NCBI RefSeq assembly: GCF_026230105.1
Contig: NC_079476.1
Location: 26,464,559 to 26,528,558 of the forward strand
DNA length: 64,000 nt
From: Diorhabda sublineata
Taxonomy: Eukaryota > Arthropoda > Insecta > Coleoptera > Chrysomelidae
Direction of reading: 5' to 3'
The first letter of the stretch is position 1, and each line of letters begins with the position of its first letter. Both the position numbers and the translations under genes were made by a program. A model generated the notes under the pieces. The model had not been told where the DNA came from, did not search any database, and was given only the letters and a program-made list of their open reading frames with translations. This document shows positions 1-12,354 of the stretch, one piece after another.

Positions 1-610
1 GTTAAGTCGAATTTTAAAATCAATATTTGATATTTACAGTACTATTTTTAGTTTTAAATTGAAATTATAAGAAATGAATCAATAGGTGATTAGAATATAT
101 TAAATAAGATCTATTTAAGGGCGCTTTTAGATAACATCACATATTTTATACTTTTCCTGTAACTATACACAATAAAAGCTGCACGAAAATTCTAGAAATC
201 TAATTCCTTTTGCCGGTTTTTTTTCTTTGATTCGCTACATGCCATCAATCGTTATTGTCCAGGTCAGTTAAAACTTTCTTCCTGCTCAATCAAGATAAAT
301 TTGATTTGACTTTATCAGGTATATATATAGGTGATTTTCCGGTTCTTTTTTGCAATTAATTAATTATCTTTAATTGAATTAATTTCGATAATTTATTAGT
401 CTAATTCACCAAAAACTGTTTTCCATGCTACGATGTTCACTAATCAAGTTTTGACATGTGGTACCACTGATGTGAATATGTCAAAATTGACGTTGACGTT
501 TTTAATGGTGAACGTGTTGAAATACGATTTATTTGAGGTACTTGAAACGTTCATCGTTAAAAAATGGAATTAGATTATGAATTTTTTCGTGGGATTATAA
601 TTTTCGAACC

Positions 611-660
611 AACAGCAGTATACTGATAAACTTTTAGAGATGAAGCACCATCTTCAGTGC
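611..660 (+). mobile_element. tiny mariner transposase scrap
   Basis: The stretch resembles 6841-6895 base for base with small gaps: both read ..agcagtat(a/g)c(t/c)gataaa.. and then a DEA(P/T)S codon block. In the 6.8-kb copy this is the FGDEA motif of the mariner helix-turn-helix. Too short to classify alone; the call rests on the similarity to that copy. Confidence 0.3.
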
Positions 661-2736
661 AGTTATTAACTTTAACTTCCATCTCTAATAATTAATTGAA
701 GAGTCAGACTTTGATTGTGTTAAAATTATGATTAACAATCCGGTTATTATCTATATAACAAGCTTTTTTTTGATTTACTATTTTATGTTTTTTCTCAACA
801 TTCATCTCATCTTTCTATCAACTCTAAAGAAAAATTAATTATACTCTAGTTCATCCAAAATTTTTACCTGTTTAGTATACTTTATACAGTTTCTAGTTTG
901 TTAACAAAGTTCAAACGGTTTTTGTTGCAAGAAAGGATACTTGACAAGCGAGTAGTTGGGTAAAAAGTTTTAAATTGAAAGATAATTAATCGATACACTT
1001 AGTTTACATTTTTAATACATAGTTTTTGTTGTAAAACTGATTAACAAAGTTTCACCTGCTTCATTTACAAAAATAAACATACGAAAAAGTTTGTATCGAA
1101 ATAAAAAAACAAAAAAATCATAATGAGAAGTAGTAGTAGCCTAATTTGGTTCTAGGGTTCATTAAAACAACTAGTTACCACGTATATTTTGATAATAATC
1201 AATTATTTACTAGCTTACAATAAGTTCACGATTTATACAACAAAATGATGTCAGTACTTCAAATTAATTATAAAAACAATAAATGAATTAATTGACTGTG
1301 TTAGCAGTTTCTTGCAATAAGCTTTACACAACACTCACAATTACTTTATTCAACGCGTGTTTCGATAACCAAATTATCGTCTTCAGAGACTGAAGGTGAG
1401 TTTACCTTCAGTTATTTAGAAATTAGTCTAAAATTATCATCGATACAAATGAAAAAGATTAAAAAATTGGTATAAACTTTTTCGTTGGAGACTAGAAGCA
1501 TTAGAGGAGGTACTACTCCATGTCATAAGCCTTCTAAAAATCTATAAATATAATATGAAGGCTTAAATTTCGCGCATAGGTTTATCCCTGATCGTTTTAA
1601 TGGTAAATATCCTTTCATGGTACTCGTTGAGTCTGTTTCTCACAATCTTAGTTACAATTTTGTAATTTTCTATCCCTTACATCTATCAGACATTTATTCG
1701 TTTTCTGTATTATTCTTCATATTCTTTTCTGTATATCCTCCACGCCGAATTTTATAATTTTAGCTTATTCTTTCTTGTATTCTTATGCTTATGGTTCTTC
1801 AAATTTTCTATCTGTTCTTAATCACTTAATTCCTATATCTTCTTCTTTTTTTAGGCTCTTCTTCTTGTATAGTTGAATTCCTTTAAAGTATTGAGTCCCT
1901 TTTTTAACTTCTTCACGTGAATGTATAAAAAATCTTCCCTAGTTGTCGCTGATATGAGAAACTTGGTAATTTTTGTTTGTTTAATTCAAAATTTCTGACG
2001 ATTTAGTTTCCAGTAAACTTTATCGTATTAAATTCCTTTACATAAAAATTCTTTTAAAAATATTGTTAAAAACTCTCAAAAAGTCACCTGGTACATTTAT
2101 ATTACCATAATAACAAATCAATCAAATCTCAAATATCTTTGAAAAAATAATTTTCGTAATAATTTATGACCGTATCCTGAGCTTGTTAAATTAACTACAA
2201 AAACCACAAATTAGATACCTCCTCCTGTTCTTAAGATGGTTTAGCTAGAGGTTTATGAATTGTGAATGTTGTTGGGGTGTTTTTACCGGAAAAAAATACT
2301 ACCCGTCACTGAAAAAGCAACGATATTAATAGAGGCATTAACACGAATAGAAAATTTGACATCAATCCGAAACTTATTCAGTGGAAATGTGTTATGATGC
2401 TTGTTTTGGATATGCGTTTATCATTTATATAAAACGACTCTTAAGGTTCCAGAGGAGCTGCATATCATTAACTACAATCAAATTATTTATAGAGCAATCC
2501 TCTCGAAAGGATCCCGAGATACACTCCTGCTCAATGCAGAAAGTAAAACTATTTGCAATTGATAAATTTATCCAGTCAAACATCGTAAGATCTTAACTTG
2601 GGATGCCTAGCCCAGTTAATCTCAACTGAAAACGATTTGTTTAGCAGATTCAGTTTCAGATTCTTCAGAATTCCAGCTCAATTTATATGATGAAGATTTT
2701 TGACAGTTAGTTTCATCTCATATTTTGATCCTTGAT

Positions 2737-2777
2737 GTTATAGCTTCAGTAACTGTTTTTTACAGGACAAAAATTGA
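2737..2777 (+). repeat. direct repeat, copy 1 of 2
   Basis: About 40 bp beginning gttatagctt and ending acaggacaaaaattga is repeated at 3137-3176 with only a few differences. The two copies are about 400 bp apart and the intervening sequence is not otherwise repeated. Function unknown. Confidence 0.6.
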
Positions 2778-3136
2778 CGAATCTAAGCCTTGTACAGGAT
2801 TAGAATCTGTTGCGGAGTAAATAGCTTTTTGGTTTTAAAAGGAACACCAAGTTTTTGTGAAGCCGTCTCAGTTAATTTAGCTCTGGACGTTCTGCTTGCA
2901 AACTCATCACCCAATTAGCGAATTTGCGGTGATGGTGATAGTTTATATAAAGTCTTGACCAAATTCTGAGCTGCAGTGCTAGTTTTCTTTCTAAAATATT
3001 CCACGGATCCGTTGAAGGGTTTATCATCGTATACTTTTATATCTTTCTACAGGAAACAACGACTCATCTTCTTGGAACCATGATTGTTTTTAAGGATTCT
3101 TTATCTTCCTGTCGTATTGATCTAGAACATCTGTAT

Positions 3137-3176
3137 GTTATAGCTTTAGTAACTGTTTTTACAGGACAAAAATTGA
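3137..3176 (+). repeat. direct repeat, copy 2 of 2
   Basis: Second copy of the roughly 40-bp repeat at 2737-2777; it differs by a t in gctttagt and one fewer t in the following T run. Confidence 0.6.
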
Positions 3177-4941
3177 TATGCTTGAGAATCCAATTATTTT
3201 CAGGTAATAATCATTTTCCCGAATCTTATTATTCATAATTATTGAGTAATTTATAATTCAATTCTTGATTAAATACTGTGTAACTGTACATACAGGAGTT
3301 TATTCTCAGAAACTTTGAAGTTATTGAATTGTTACTTCACGTTCCCAATGGGCTGGTGTTATTTCCCTGCAAACTAACAGTATTCCAGCTCTTATAATTC
3401 CCTTATTGCAACCCTTGGAGAAATGTGCATTCGAAAGTGGGAAACTATGTGCTACAGCTCATAAACTTTGAGTATAATAATTCGGTTTCGGTTCGTACAA
3501 TTTTTCAAAGAAGTTATTTTATTAAAATCACTTTTATTACAATTGATTACCACATAATTAGGGTTAATTAGTTAGATAAAGTCTTTGGGAGAGACAAAAA
3601 TCAAACAAAATAAAAAGGAAAGGAAAATAATAACAAAAGCAGCCAATACAAACGATAAACTATAAAGAAAACAAAAATTGAAAACGAGGAGTGATCCACC
3701 AAAAAAAAAGGATTTAAAACGCTAAAAGCCATAGTCCAAAGGATTGAAATACTTGATGATGTGGTTGTTACAAAATGTTGGAAGATTGTAGGCAAGAGGA
3801 TTCAACAGAGCGTCTGTATTAGGTGGGATTTTATCCAAGAAAACGAATGTAACAGAGCTTTATAGAGATGATTTGGTGCCTGTATGGATTTATATGAGAA
3901 ATTTGTAGAGTTTTCTAAAGCTTCAGAGCGGTCAGTTATACTTCATCTGTTAAATCGAGTCAAATGACGCACAAATTGGACTAAATCTATATGTTTTATA
4001 TAGTTAAGTGATTCAAAGTGGCCCTTATCAGAATCGCGCTCCATTATCAACTATTTATTACTATAAGCTCTAACTTCAATAAGTTTATCATCACTATAAA
4101 ATGTTTGTATTTCATATTTATGTTAGTTTTATAGATTGTCAACTTTAACACTATTGAGGTATTATTTTTAATTATTTATCTTATATTAATATGACTGTAA
4201 TCAATCGTAAATATCTTTATGTATTGATTGATGAGAATTAGTATTTAAGGAGGTTTGTACACTAATACTGTGTTTGATTATTGGAACCAAATGTAATTTT
4301 TTCAACGACAACCGGATTCATGTCCAGACTAAATTAACCATAGTGTCCAAAAATGTTTACTGTCTCGATAAAAGAGTGAAGTTTTTGATTTTTTTTCGAA
4401 ATACTACAATTTTTCATAATTTTTAATTTTAATATGATATAATTTCTCTATCGACAGTGTTTCTGATAGTAAAAAATCGATATTGGTTTGGATTTTATAA
4501 CATTTCAATCTATTTACATTAACAAGACGAAACGATAAAATTATAATCAAATTTCGGTCGTATTTTATCAATTTAAAGGGCTGTAAGTTCACTGTAGAGT
4601 TATTATCGGTATTAATTATGAAGAAAGCAAACATAGGCAGTTGGGAAAAATAAATATTCGGTACCAGGTACACCTCGACGCCAGAAATTCTGATTTTACA
4701 GTGCTAAGTATCTAATTATCCCGGATTATATACATGGTTGACATACATACTGTATAATCATGTTGATTTAATAGGTTACACATAATATGGTGACTAATGA
4801 TTGTTCAACATGAAGATAAATTTCTAATATTTCATCGAAATTTATTTCTAATTAAAAATACAAGAAAAATCAGCATGGTATTCGTAATTTTCAACGTTTT
4901 CTTTTCTATTTAGATATTTTTTTATAGTTCTTGTAACTTAC

Positions 4942-5049
4942 CTAATATTTGACTAAGTACGGTTCTGCCATCTTCTCCTAAACAGGCACTCCGAGCATCA
5001 AAAGGATTTGTGAACTGGACGAAAGCGTATCCTTTGTGCATTGATATAC
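4942..5049 (-). CDS. hnRNP C/RALY-like RNA-binding protein, exon 2 (partial gene)
   Basis: This 108-bp internal exon encodes residues 49-84 of an RNA-recognition-motif protein. Read on the minus strand it follows a pyrimidine-rich acceptor ending ttttcag and stops at a perfect donor GTAAGT (4941-4936). It enters and leaves in phase 1. The translation carries the RNP1 octapeptide KGYAFVQF (residues 54-61), preceded by SMH, and then ARSACLGEDGRTVLSQIL. Vertebrate hnRNP C and RALY have the same order: VHKGFAFVQ, then ARAAV.GEDGR and QVLDINLA. The family binds nascent pre-mRNA in the nucleus, often at U-rich tracts, and influences splicing. The split codon at the end starts with G, which fits the D of the family's LD motif, but the next exon is not in the window. 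HNRNPC and RALY cannot be separated from this part alone, so no symbol is given. Confidence 0.9.
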
Positions 5050-5284
5050 CTGAAAAGAAAACTGGATTTTCAATAAAATTCCATATACAAAAGCAACCAA
5101 GTTAATATCAAATCTCTTGCTGAATAATCTAACTGAGAAACATAACCTCAATAACTAAAATTTACTCAAATAAATTAGTCAGCGTTGTAGCAATTAACTA
5201 ACAGAATAGTTTTGATGCCAACCACGTCAGAAACTGTTCTTAAATAAAAAAAAAAATTAAAACATTTTGCTTTAAATATCTTGC

Positions 5285-5593
5285 AAACTTTTTATTTGCA
5301 GATGGAACAATCTTTGACTTTTTTGGAACCAGTATGATGGATCTACGTTTCATCCTTGCTAAACGTTGGATGGAATCATATTCACGATGTTGTTTTGGTT
5401 CCATTGTGAACACCTGCAACATCAATCTTGCATACAACATTCTCATGTCCAAATTTCCAGTTTATACACGATGTATTGCACTTTTTGAAATGCCTACTAT
5501 GTCTTCTAGGATCTTCACTTTAAGTGGACGATCATCCAGTACTACTTTCAACGTTTCTGGAGTCATCACCTCATTTAGTTGACCACTGCGATG
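5285..5593 (-). mobile_element. mariner transposase fossil, middle part
   Basis: One minus-strand frame, with a single stop, reads HRSGQLNEVMTPETLKVV, then DDRPLKVKILEDIVGISKSA, LDMRMLYARLM..VFTMEPKQHRE and finally PKKSKIVPSANK. This is the mariner order: the RSGRP.EVTTPE linker, the second helix-turn-helix (DDRRLKVREIAEAVGISKSA), the M(R)KL.ARWVPRLL.ME(Q)KQ.R block and the PKKAKTVPSANK segment before the catalytic strand. The DETWIH block that should lie between the last two is missing, so there is an internal deletion. It belongs to the same family as the copies at 30.2-31.6, 35.0, 40.6 and 60 kb. Confidence 0.8.
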
Positions 5594-6840
5594 CGATGGG
5601 AAATTTGTGAGATCTACGAAACAAGTTGAATCATGTCACCAAAAAAATCTGATTGCAAATGTTGATTACTCCGTGGATTATTATTTAGAAATAAGGATTC
5701 AAATGGGGAAGTGCAAGAAGCTTCTCTGTAGCCGCCATCTGAGTTTGTAGTTACGAAAACGTTTGCTCAAATGATGAATTTTCAGACCTTTTGTATGGTT
5801 TAGAAACTTGGATCATTTTAAGCATTTTGCGAGTGAAAAGCGGCCTTATAGAGCCTACCGTAGAATGTGACTAATATTGATATATTGAGAAAAATTGAGA
5901 AGGACGTAGAGATACTTAAAAGGATTAATAGATTTTTTTTGTTTGCCAAATTATAAAAGTACTATAGATCCTATAGCTCATAATTCATATGACCTACTCA
6001 ACTTTCGAAAATGAATTGGTACGTAGAAAAAAAATTGGAATAGAATTTTTGTTTATTTACTTACTTTGAATTATATCAAATCATTTCATTATCATCATTA
6101 AATTTTCATCGTTACAAAAACTTCTTTTCATCGATATTTTTTGTGCTGAATCGTATTTTATATATTCTGAAAATGATACTTAATTGTGAAACTTATTACA
6201 TCTAATTTAAACGATAAAATGATATTTTATATTTTCAATTATTATAAGTGGTTTTAAGTGAGTCCATTTTCCGTTTGGTGCAGCAATTCAATTAACTTTT
6301 CATCGTATAAGATGGAAGTTTTTCGTAACGTACAAATATGGACCGAATTATTTGGAAATTCATATCTCAAACTTCGGAAAAGTTATAATTCGACGAAATT
6401 CAGCGATTAAAAATTCCACCAATCAAATGACTTTGACTTTAGTACGTAGATTCAATCACCACATTCAGAAATTTGGAAAAAAAAGTACAAAAAATAAAAA
6501 TTAGCATCCCCAAATCCATATATCAAAGATAATGGATTTTGGTTTAAGAAACTAGACTCAGATTTTGATCTCTTCAAGGTGAATCAATGGTTATTTCCAT
6601 AATCACCATATTTGTATAGCTTTTCGTTTTATGTATACTATAGTTGAATACTGTGCTAGCTCTTCTATGGATTGAGATCGTTCTAACAGTCTTCAGCAAA
6701 CGGTAATCGTGGTCTTTGATATACTGGGATGAGCTGAGGTTCAAATACAGACTGCATCATATCTTGTTGATAAAGTTAAGTGGTTTATTTTCTAACTAAT
6801 ACATAAAACTTCTTTCCCTCACTTTAGACGTGGATATACC
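5594..6840. other. no feature seen in this part of the intron
   Basis: AT-rich sequence without recognisable coding or repeat content on either strand. Confidence 0.5.
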
Positions 6841-6998
6841 ATTAGCAGTATGCCGATAAATTCGCTTCGACATTTGGTGATGAAGCAACATCTGGGGCCA
6901 TCGTATTTTACGAATTCAGTCGTGGTCGATAATCGCTTTGGGATGAATTTCGTGGAGGTCGTCGGAAATCAGTTTTTGTACCAGAAATCACCGTTCCA
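6841..6998 (+). mobile_element. mariner transposase fossil, N-terminal helix-turn-helix
   Basis: The plus strand from 6873 reads FGDEATSGAIVFYEFSRGR, a stop, then SLWDEFRGGRRKSVFVPEI. This matches the mariner HTH/linker pattern FGDEAPS..TVY.WF.EF.RGR.SL.DEFREGRPKSVVVPE. A segment of the middle of the helix is lost and there is an in-frame stop. The sequence runs into the 29-bp minisatellite a little downstream. This looks like a different mariner lineage from the HRSG..NEV family. Confidence 0.7.
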
Positions 6999-7022
6999 TA
7001 ACCATGGTTGAAACGTCCATAA

Positions 7023-7167
7023 GCAGGCAAGGTCCAAAGACCGTTCCAGCTGCAGGCAAGGTCCAAAAACTGTTCCATATGCAGGCAAGGTTCAAAGTCT
7101 GTTCCATCTGCAGACAAATTTCAGAGACCGTTCCATTTGGAGGCAAAGTCATGAAGTTCGTTTTTTT
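7023..7167 (+). repeat. 29-bp minisatellite, about 5 copies
   Basis: Successive 29-bp units start gcaggcaaggtccaaa and end gttccat or similar, at 7023, 7052, 7081, 7110 and 7139; the last two are diverged. A degenerate unit may precede 7023. It begins just downstream of the mariner scrap. Confidence 0.75.
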
Positions 7168-7883
7168 GGGATGATTTTCATTGAATAACTTGAAAAAGAA
7201 CAAGAGAAAATAACACCCTAGCAATGGAAAACAATCGATACTTTCCAAAAAAAAACAATATATCTAAATAATAATAATATGGGAAAAAATCTAAATATTA
7301 AATTTTTGACGTGAAAACGCGATCACTTCCTTGATAAATCTCGAGATAAAATATCTGGAGTTGTTGAAAATCGAACTCTTGGTCCTCGAAATGGCAATCA
7401 TATTAGAAATGAGGAATGGATGAAATCTCAAGGCAATTTATTGGCTACCCATCCAGAATCTAATCAAGGGAATTGGGTTAGTGATACGAAATTACGCGGC
7501 TAGCTCAGAACAAATATGATGGGACATTTGATTCCTTGTATATTAGATAGGAATTGTGTTAAGGAATAGATACAAAACAAATCTTTATTTTTTTTATAAG
7601 ATTTTAGCGAAAATGTGAAATAATAAATTGTGTTTTTCTTCTCTCAATATTTCAAACAACAATTCAGAGCTTTACGAACAAATAATAGTCGAAGGGGTTC
7701 AGATTAGGGCTATATAATAGGTGTTCAATCTCTTTGAAGCCACATATTGTACTGATTTGTATCATATTGCTACGAAGAAGTTTGCAAAATGGTTCCCTAA
7801 GCCCCGGACCTCTACAGCTACTATGGAATTTTAAAAAGTCGGTGAATTCGCGAAGTGCTTTCGATCGGCGTCTTTCACACGAA

Positions 7884-7981
7884 CGAAACTCGTTTGATGT
7901 TTATTTTTACATAATTTTTTTAGTAGCATACGGTTTATTTACAGTATTTCTTCTAAGGAAAGTCTATTCATTCATTTCTTT
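7884..7981 (+). repeat. diverged direct repeat, copy 1
   Basis: Begins cgaaactcgtttgatgttta and continues through an AT-rich block; a recognisable copy lies at 8500-8597 in the same orientation. The pair brackets the inverted repeat at 8254-8400, which could mean one larger, decayed element spans about 7.88-8.6 kb. Confidence 0.5.
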
Positions 7982-8253
7982 TGTTTTTGTTTGTTCTAGA
8001 ACTTTGTAGAATGATCCATATAACTTTTGTTTTGGGAATGCCTAGCTTCAGGTGCCATTAATTTAATGTTTTCTATGAAATAGCCATCACAGGACCTTTA
8101 GCACGTGGATTATCTTCGTCACCGTGTACAACCTTCAATGTTTTTTATTTTCCTGGCTAATACCATATTCCTTTGAAGAACGCGATGTTAACATCGCCAA
8201 TAGCTCGCGGTTATAGGAGAGATTTGTAACCACTGACTAGTTTCGACGTTTCT

Positions 8254-8400
8254 ACGTCTCATCAGAGTGGTTTAACAACCCTCGTTCGTACGTGAGACCC
8301 GATGTTTAACTACATGTACCAAATACGATCCTCATTGATGTTGTCTTCAGTTCGGGCCTCAAACTCGAACTAAGGTTGTTAAACCATTTTGATTAGACGT
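8254..8400. repeat. imperfect inverted repeat (foldback), 27-bp arms
   Basis: Left arm 8254-8280 (acgtctcatcagagtggttt then aacaacc) is the reverse complement of right arm 8374-8400 apart from about three mismatches; the loop is 93 bp. It could be the ends of a small MITE or a transcribed hairpin. No coding capacity is seen inside. Confidence 0.6.
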
Positions 8401-8499
8401 AATAACGTATATATGTTTATATTTTTGTAGAAAGTAATAAGAAAATTTAAATTAAGTGTGGTTTTGTGGTAATTTTCGACATCGGTGTCTTGGGGTTAC

Positions 8500-8597
8500 C
8501 GAAACTCGTTTGATGTTTATTTGTATATAATTTTTCTAATATCAGGCGGTTTCTTTACGGTGTTTCTTTCAAATAAGTCTATTTATTTATTTCTTAT
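8500..8597 (+). repeat. diverged direct repeat, copy 2
   Basis: Second copy of the 7884-7981 repeat, sharing the opening cgaaactcgtttgatgttta and the order of the AT-rich blocks that follow. Confidence 0.5.
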
Positions 8598-9512
8598 ACT
8601 AAAGATGTACATCCAGAGTTTAATTTTCGTTTCTTTGTAGGTTATATCGACAACAATATATGTAGCAGTTTCATTTCTTGTTGTTTTTGTCTAAAAATTC
8701 GATTTAATTTTACAAGGTTTTTATTTCTTAGTAGCCGAGCTTCGATGTTATTTATCATTTCAACTTCTGGTTTTTACTGTCTTCGAGTACGTGGAAACAA
8801 TTTTTCTGATATAATTCTCCAGATAATCTCATCAATTGAAGTTTGATACTTTCTGTAACTACGAGTTTTTTTGTTATATAGTTAATTGCAAAACTACCCC
8901 CTTATCCGTCATTTGAATATTTCATGTTTCGTTTCATATGTTGATACAGCTGACGTTTGTTATATCAAAATTACAATACTCTTGTCCGCCAATTAAAAAC
9001 TCAGTCTACATACTAAATTATTAATATGCTCTGTATTCGACGTTATGGTCCTGAATACGCCATACAATTTAGACGAGTATCAACATGCATATTTTAGGGT
9101 TCGAGAGGGGACAATGGCTCTCAAAAATTCAACGTAAATGTCAGTCGAAAGGGGACCTTCTAAATCAACCAAAGCGTACGAGATTTATAATTAGAAAGGT
9201 TCTAAAAACGACATATTTTAATTAAACATATAATTGTCGTTTGCTAATTACTCAGAATCATTATTGCCTGTCGTTGCTACAAAAAAAACTTTTACTGCAG
9301 AATATTCGTCGTATTCTCACTAAAAAACTCCTGAAAACCGAGAAAATTCAATGTTTTCAACAGAGAAAACGTAAATTCATTTTTGAATCTCCTGTATATA
9401 TTTATGTAATTGAAAAAACTGTACTTATAACAACCAAATAGATCTAGAAGAATCTAGAAGAATATCAATAAAAAATGCCCAACAAGACTGTTGCTGTAAA
9501 ACCTCTATGTTT

Positions 9513-9605
9513 GTCTTATATCGACAGAGAAGCATTCTGATCCGGAGTTCCAAGTTGAGGTTGCGGTTTGCCAGAAGTGTCTTCATGCTGTTTTTCTTGA
9601 TCTGA
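9513..9605 (-). mobile_element. LINE ORF2 scrap, post-reverse-transcriptase region
   Basis: The minus strand reads IKKNSMKTLLANRNLNLELRIRMLLC within a longer open frame. LINE ORF2 proteins have a similar stretch just before their LLYGVE.WTL motif (IK.R...F..MK..L..R.L.LELR.RML.CYV). The following block is not recognisable. It is a short isolated match, so the family is not assigned. Confidence 0.5.
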
Positions 9606-9729
9606 TTTCGAGGTTTGGGTCTTATTGCTGGTGCCCAGGCTTCGTAGAAATGATATTTGTTCAATGGTATCAAGTCATTACAACGTTTGAGCGAAGAAAT
9701 CAAACAGAAACTACAGCATTTCGTTAAGG

Positions 9730-9865
9730 AGTGTTGTTTCATGCATCAGATCACACATTTTTTAATGCAATAGTTAAATTAAAGTTTGAATCACCACCTT
9801 ATACGTCCTATTTACCAGATTTAACCACCACAGATTATTTTCTGTTCACAAATTCGTATATTAGC
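9730..9865 (+). mobile_element. mariner transposase fossil, C-terminal catalytic region
   Basis: Plus strand: LFHASD at about 9730, then from 9772 VKLKFESPPYTSYLPDLTTTDYFLF. This corresponds to the mariner segment LFHQDNA..H followed by ELGFELLPHPPYSPDLAPSDYFLF, which carries the last two catalytic aspartates of the D,D34D triad. Several key positions are substituted, so it is inactive. Confidence 0.65.
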
Positions 9866-10596
9866 AAGTTTCTCGTATTCTATTTCGGTTTTTATCGTTT
9901 AAATAAATAGATTAGGAAGGCTCCGTGATGTTGAAAAATGACACAAGGCGAAAATAAGGTTATCATTTTATAATGTCTGTCGCCTATCTAAAGAAATTTA
10001 ATGCACACTTTAATATGGAAACTCAATTAGGATTGATTTATGGACAGCTATATCGAAATCTCGTACCTTATTATAATTCAGTACAGCGAAGATAGAATTT
10101 GAGGAAATGTATCCTGATAGATATCGCGGGGGTTATTCTCGACTATATTAACTTTTCATAAGGTTAAAGATTAAATTTCAGGGAAAATTCCATCGATTTT
10201 ATACGCTTAACTCAAAGAGAAACTCGTTTCGTTTATTTTGTATGTTATCACATAAATATACGAATAAATTTATGTTATTTATATAATATTATGACATCCC
10301 GTATATTCCTGTGAATTGTTATTTAAAACTGGAATTTCTCCCTTTCGCAATTTCTTATATTTCGCTTAATTTTCGTCGGCCATTATGTTTCACGCCCCAT
10401 TCAACCTAATTAACTCTAAAATCTGATTAAGTTTTCTGCAGTCCAAAGTAATTGTCCAAATTTTTAGTCAGCTTAAAGACAAAGTGTGAAGACTAAATTA
10501 GAAATTGTTTGAATAATTTGACGTGTATCTAAAACTGCACACAACAAATTACTTACTTTTCTAAAAACCTAAACTAACAATCAATCCACTGCAACA
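9866..10596. other. no feature seen in this part of the intron
   Basis: AT-rich sequence with no recognisable gene, repeat or transposon domain. Confidence 0.5.
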
Positions 10597-10736
10597 ACTT
10601 TTAGTGATTTTTCAAAGGCTTTCGATTGTGTTAATCATTAACAATCAAAAAATTGCAGCTGAAAACTTTTCGCATGGTCTAAGTCATATCTAAAAAATGT
10701 GGAGTGCCACAAGGTTCAGTTTTAATCCCTATTTAT
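10597..10736 (+). mobile_element. Jockey/CR1-like LINE reverse transcriptase scrap, copy 1
   Basis: TFSDFSKAFDCVNH (from about 10597) is the F.D..KAFD.V.H motif that carries the first catalytic aspartate of non-LTR reverse transcriptases. CGVPQGSVLIPIY (from 10699) is the GVPQGSVLGPLLF motif. In an intact RT these lie roughly 60-70 residues apart; here the gap is about 84 bp, so most of the intervening part is deleted. Confidence 0.75.
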
Positions 10737-10740
10737 ATAT

Positions 10741-10868
10741 TTTTCAAAGGCTTTCGATTGTGTTAATCATTAACAATAAAAAAATTGCAGCCGAAGACCT
10801 CTCGCATCGTCTAAGTCATATCTAATAGAGTTTGGAGTGCCATAAGGTTCAGTTTTAAGCCCATATCT
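10741..10868 (+). mobile_element. Jockey/CR1-like LINE reverse transcriptase scrap, copy 2
   Basis: A second, slightly diverged copy of the neighbouring fragment: FSKAFDCVNH, then VEFGVP, a stop, GSVLSPY. It has the same internal deletion as copy 1, so the deleted fragment was tandemly duplicated after the deletion. Confidence 0.75.
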
Positions 10869-11460
10869 AGTAACCTAATAACCATGAAATCATGGTGCGA
10901 TTCTAATTTTCTCTATATCAACATTCTAAAACCAAAATTTTATCATATAAAAACACATTGGACCCACCATTGAAGTCGTTGAATCTGTAAAACTCTTATT
11001 GTGGTCAATTCCTTGAAATGGGAATTACATATTGTCGCTTTATTTAAAAAATTAATTTTCTCTTGCTTTGCGCCGAGATCAGTTTCCAAAAAACCGAATT
11101 TATCCATCTCCTTAACAGTCAATTAAGGCCTTATTGAGTCGTGTCTTCTTTAAAAGATTGATAATCTCTTAATCCGTTCAACTAATTCGTAAACACGCTT
11201 CTCCAAAGAATTAGTTAACGGCTCAATAGTTTACAATGAGAAAAAATGCACAATCATTTGCCAATTGAAGTTAAATCAGCAAGTCCGCAATAATTTGAGG
11301 GCATATTTACTAAAGAGTGCTTTCTATTTGTTATTCATTATGGTTTTCTTTCGTATATTGAAATTTTATTTCAATTGTATCTTTATTTAGTTATTTTTAT
11401 GTTTGTTTTTTAGTTTTTAAGAGCTTTAGTCTACAAACTAGTATCTCTCTCAACCTAAAT

Positions 11461-11541
11461 GTATACGTCTGTTTTGTCGATTATGAAAAGGCATTTGATA
11501 AAGTGTAACAAAAACAATTAATAGAAATTTTGGAAAGAGAA
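11461..11541 (+). mobile_element. LINE reverse transcriptase scrap (FVDYEKAFD motif)
   Basis: The plus strand reads VYVCFVDYEKAFDKV, a stop, then QKQLIEILERE. This matches the first catalytic block of another non-LTR RT lineage (..CFVDYEKAFDRV.H..L...L). It differs from the FSKAFDCVNH element just upstream, so at least two LINE families left remnants in this intron. Confidence 0.7.
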
Positions 11542-12354
11542 ATCTGTGGTAGAAATAGATTTTAGATCTTTTTTTGTATTATTTCTGTTCATATTTTTAT
11601 GACAAACAAATGTCACAGCTTCGATAAGTACCAGGTGATTTGTTTAAATCATTTTCACAGATTTAACTACAACCAATCTTAGTTTTTTATCTCTATAAAC
11701 ATATTGTATATCTCGGATTAGCGAGTTAACATTAGAAAAACCAACAAATTTTAGTTAGTTTTGGAAGCTATAAAAAAAAAAAAAACAAAAACATGCTAGT
11801 CTCAGTTCGGTCTTAAAATACACCGTACGAACCCTCGATTAATTTCAATGAAAGTCTCGTGGAAAATTTATGGAGTACTGCAATTTTTCAAAATAGATCG
11901 ATTGTTGGTGGGTTTTAATAGTTATAAATAATTTATTAAGTCATCTTGAAAAACCAGTTTGTAGTTTACCCCTTCTGATTTTTTTGTATTACAATGTTGT
12001 CATTCTCAAATTTTAAAAACTATTAATTTATATAATGTGAATTCACTCTTAATTAACCCTATTTTTTGTTCGAAAATATGAATATTAATTAACATAATAT
12101 AGAATGAAGTTTAAATAGATGTTTTCTCAATTAATTCATGCTGGAAATGAATCGATATCTCGAATGGTTTCAGAAATATGGAATTTTTCACGCAAGCATG
12201 TCAAATTTTTTTTAAAAAATTCTAGATTTTTTGACATAATAGTTGAAAATATACTTTTCGAAGAGAAATAATGAAAAAAATCGCTCAATATTGAGAATTT
12301 TGGTTAAAAAATTAATGTTATTTCCAAAGATAACATCCATACTTTTTCAATAAA
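11542..12354. other. no feature seen in this part of the intron
   Basis: AT-rich, with a run of A near 11774 and no recognisable domain. Confidence 0.5.

Larger units (their letters stand above)
1..4941. other. AT-rich non-coding stretch left of the hnRNP C-like exon 2
   Basis: No exon with recognisable homology is visible on either strand. Because the hnRNP C-like gene runs leftwards, this stretch should be its next intron (after exon 2), or intron plus 3' sequence. I looked for the end of the RRM (a DINLA-like strand) and for a tyrosine-rich tail on the minus strand and did not find them. Recognisable content is a mariner scrap near 611-660 and a direct repeat at 2737/3137. The open frames here are short and unlike any family I know. 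Confidence 0.6.
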
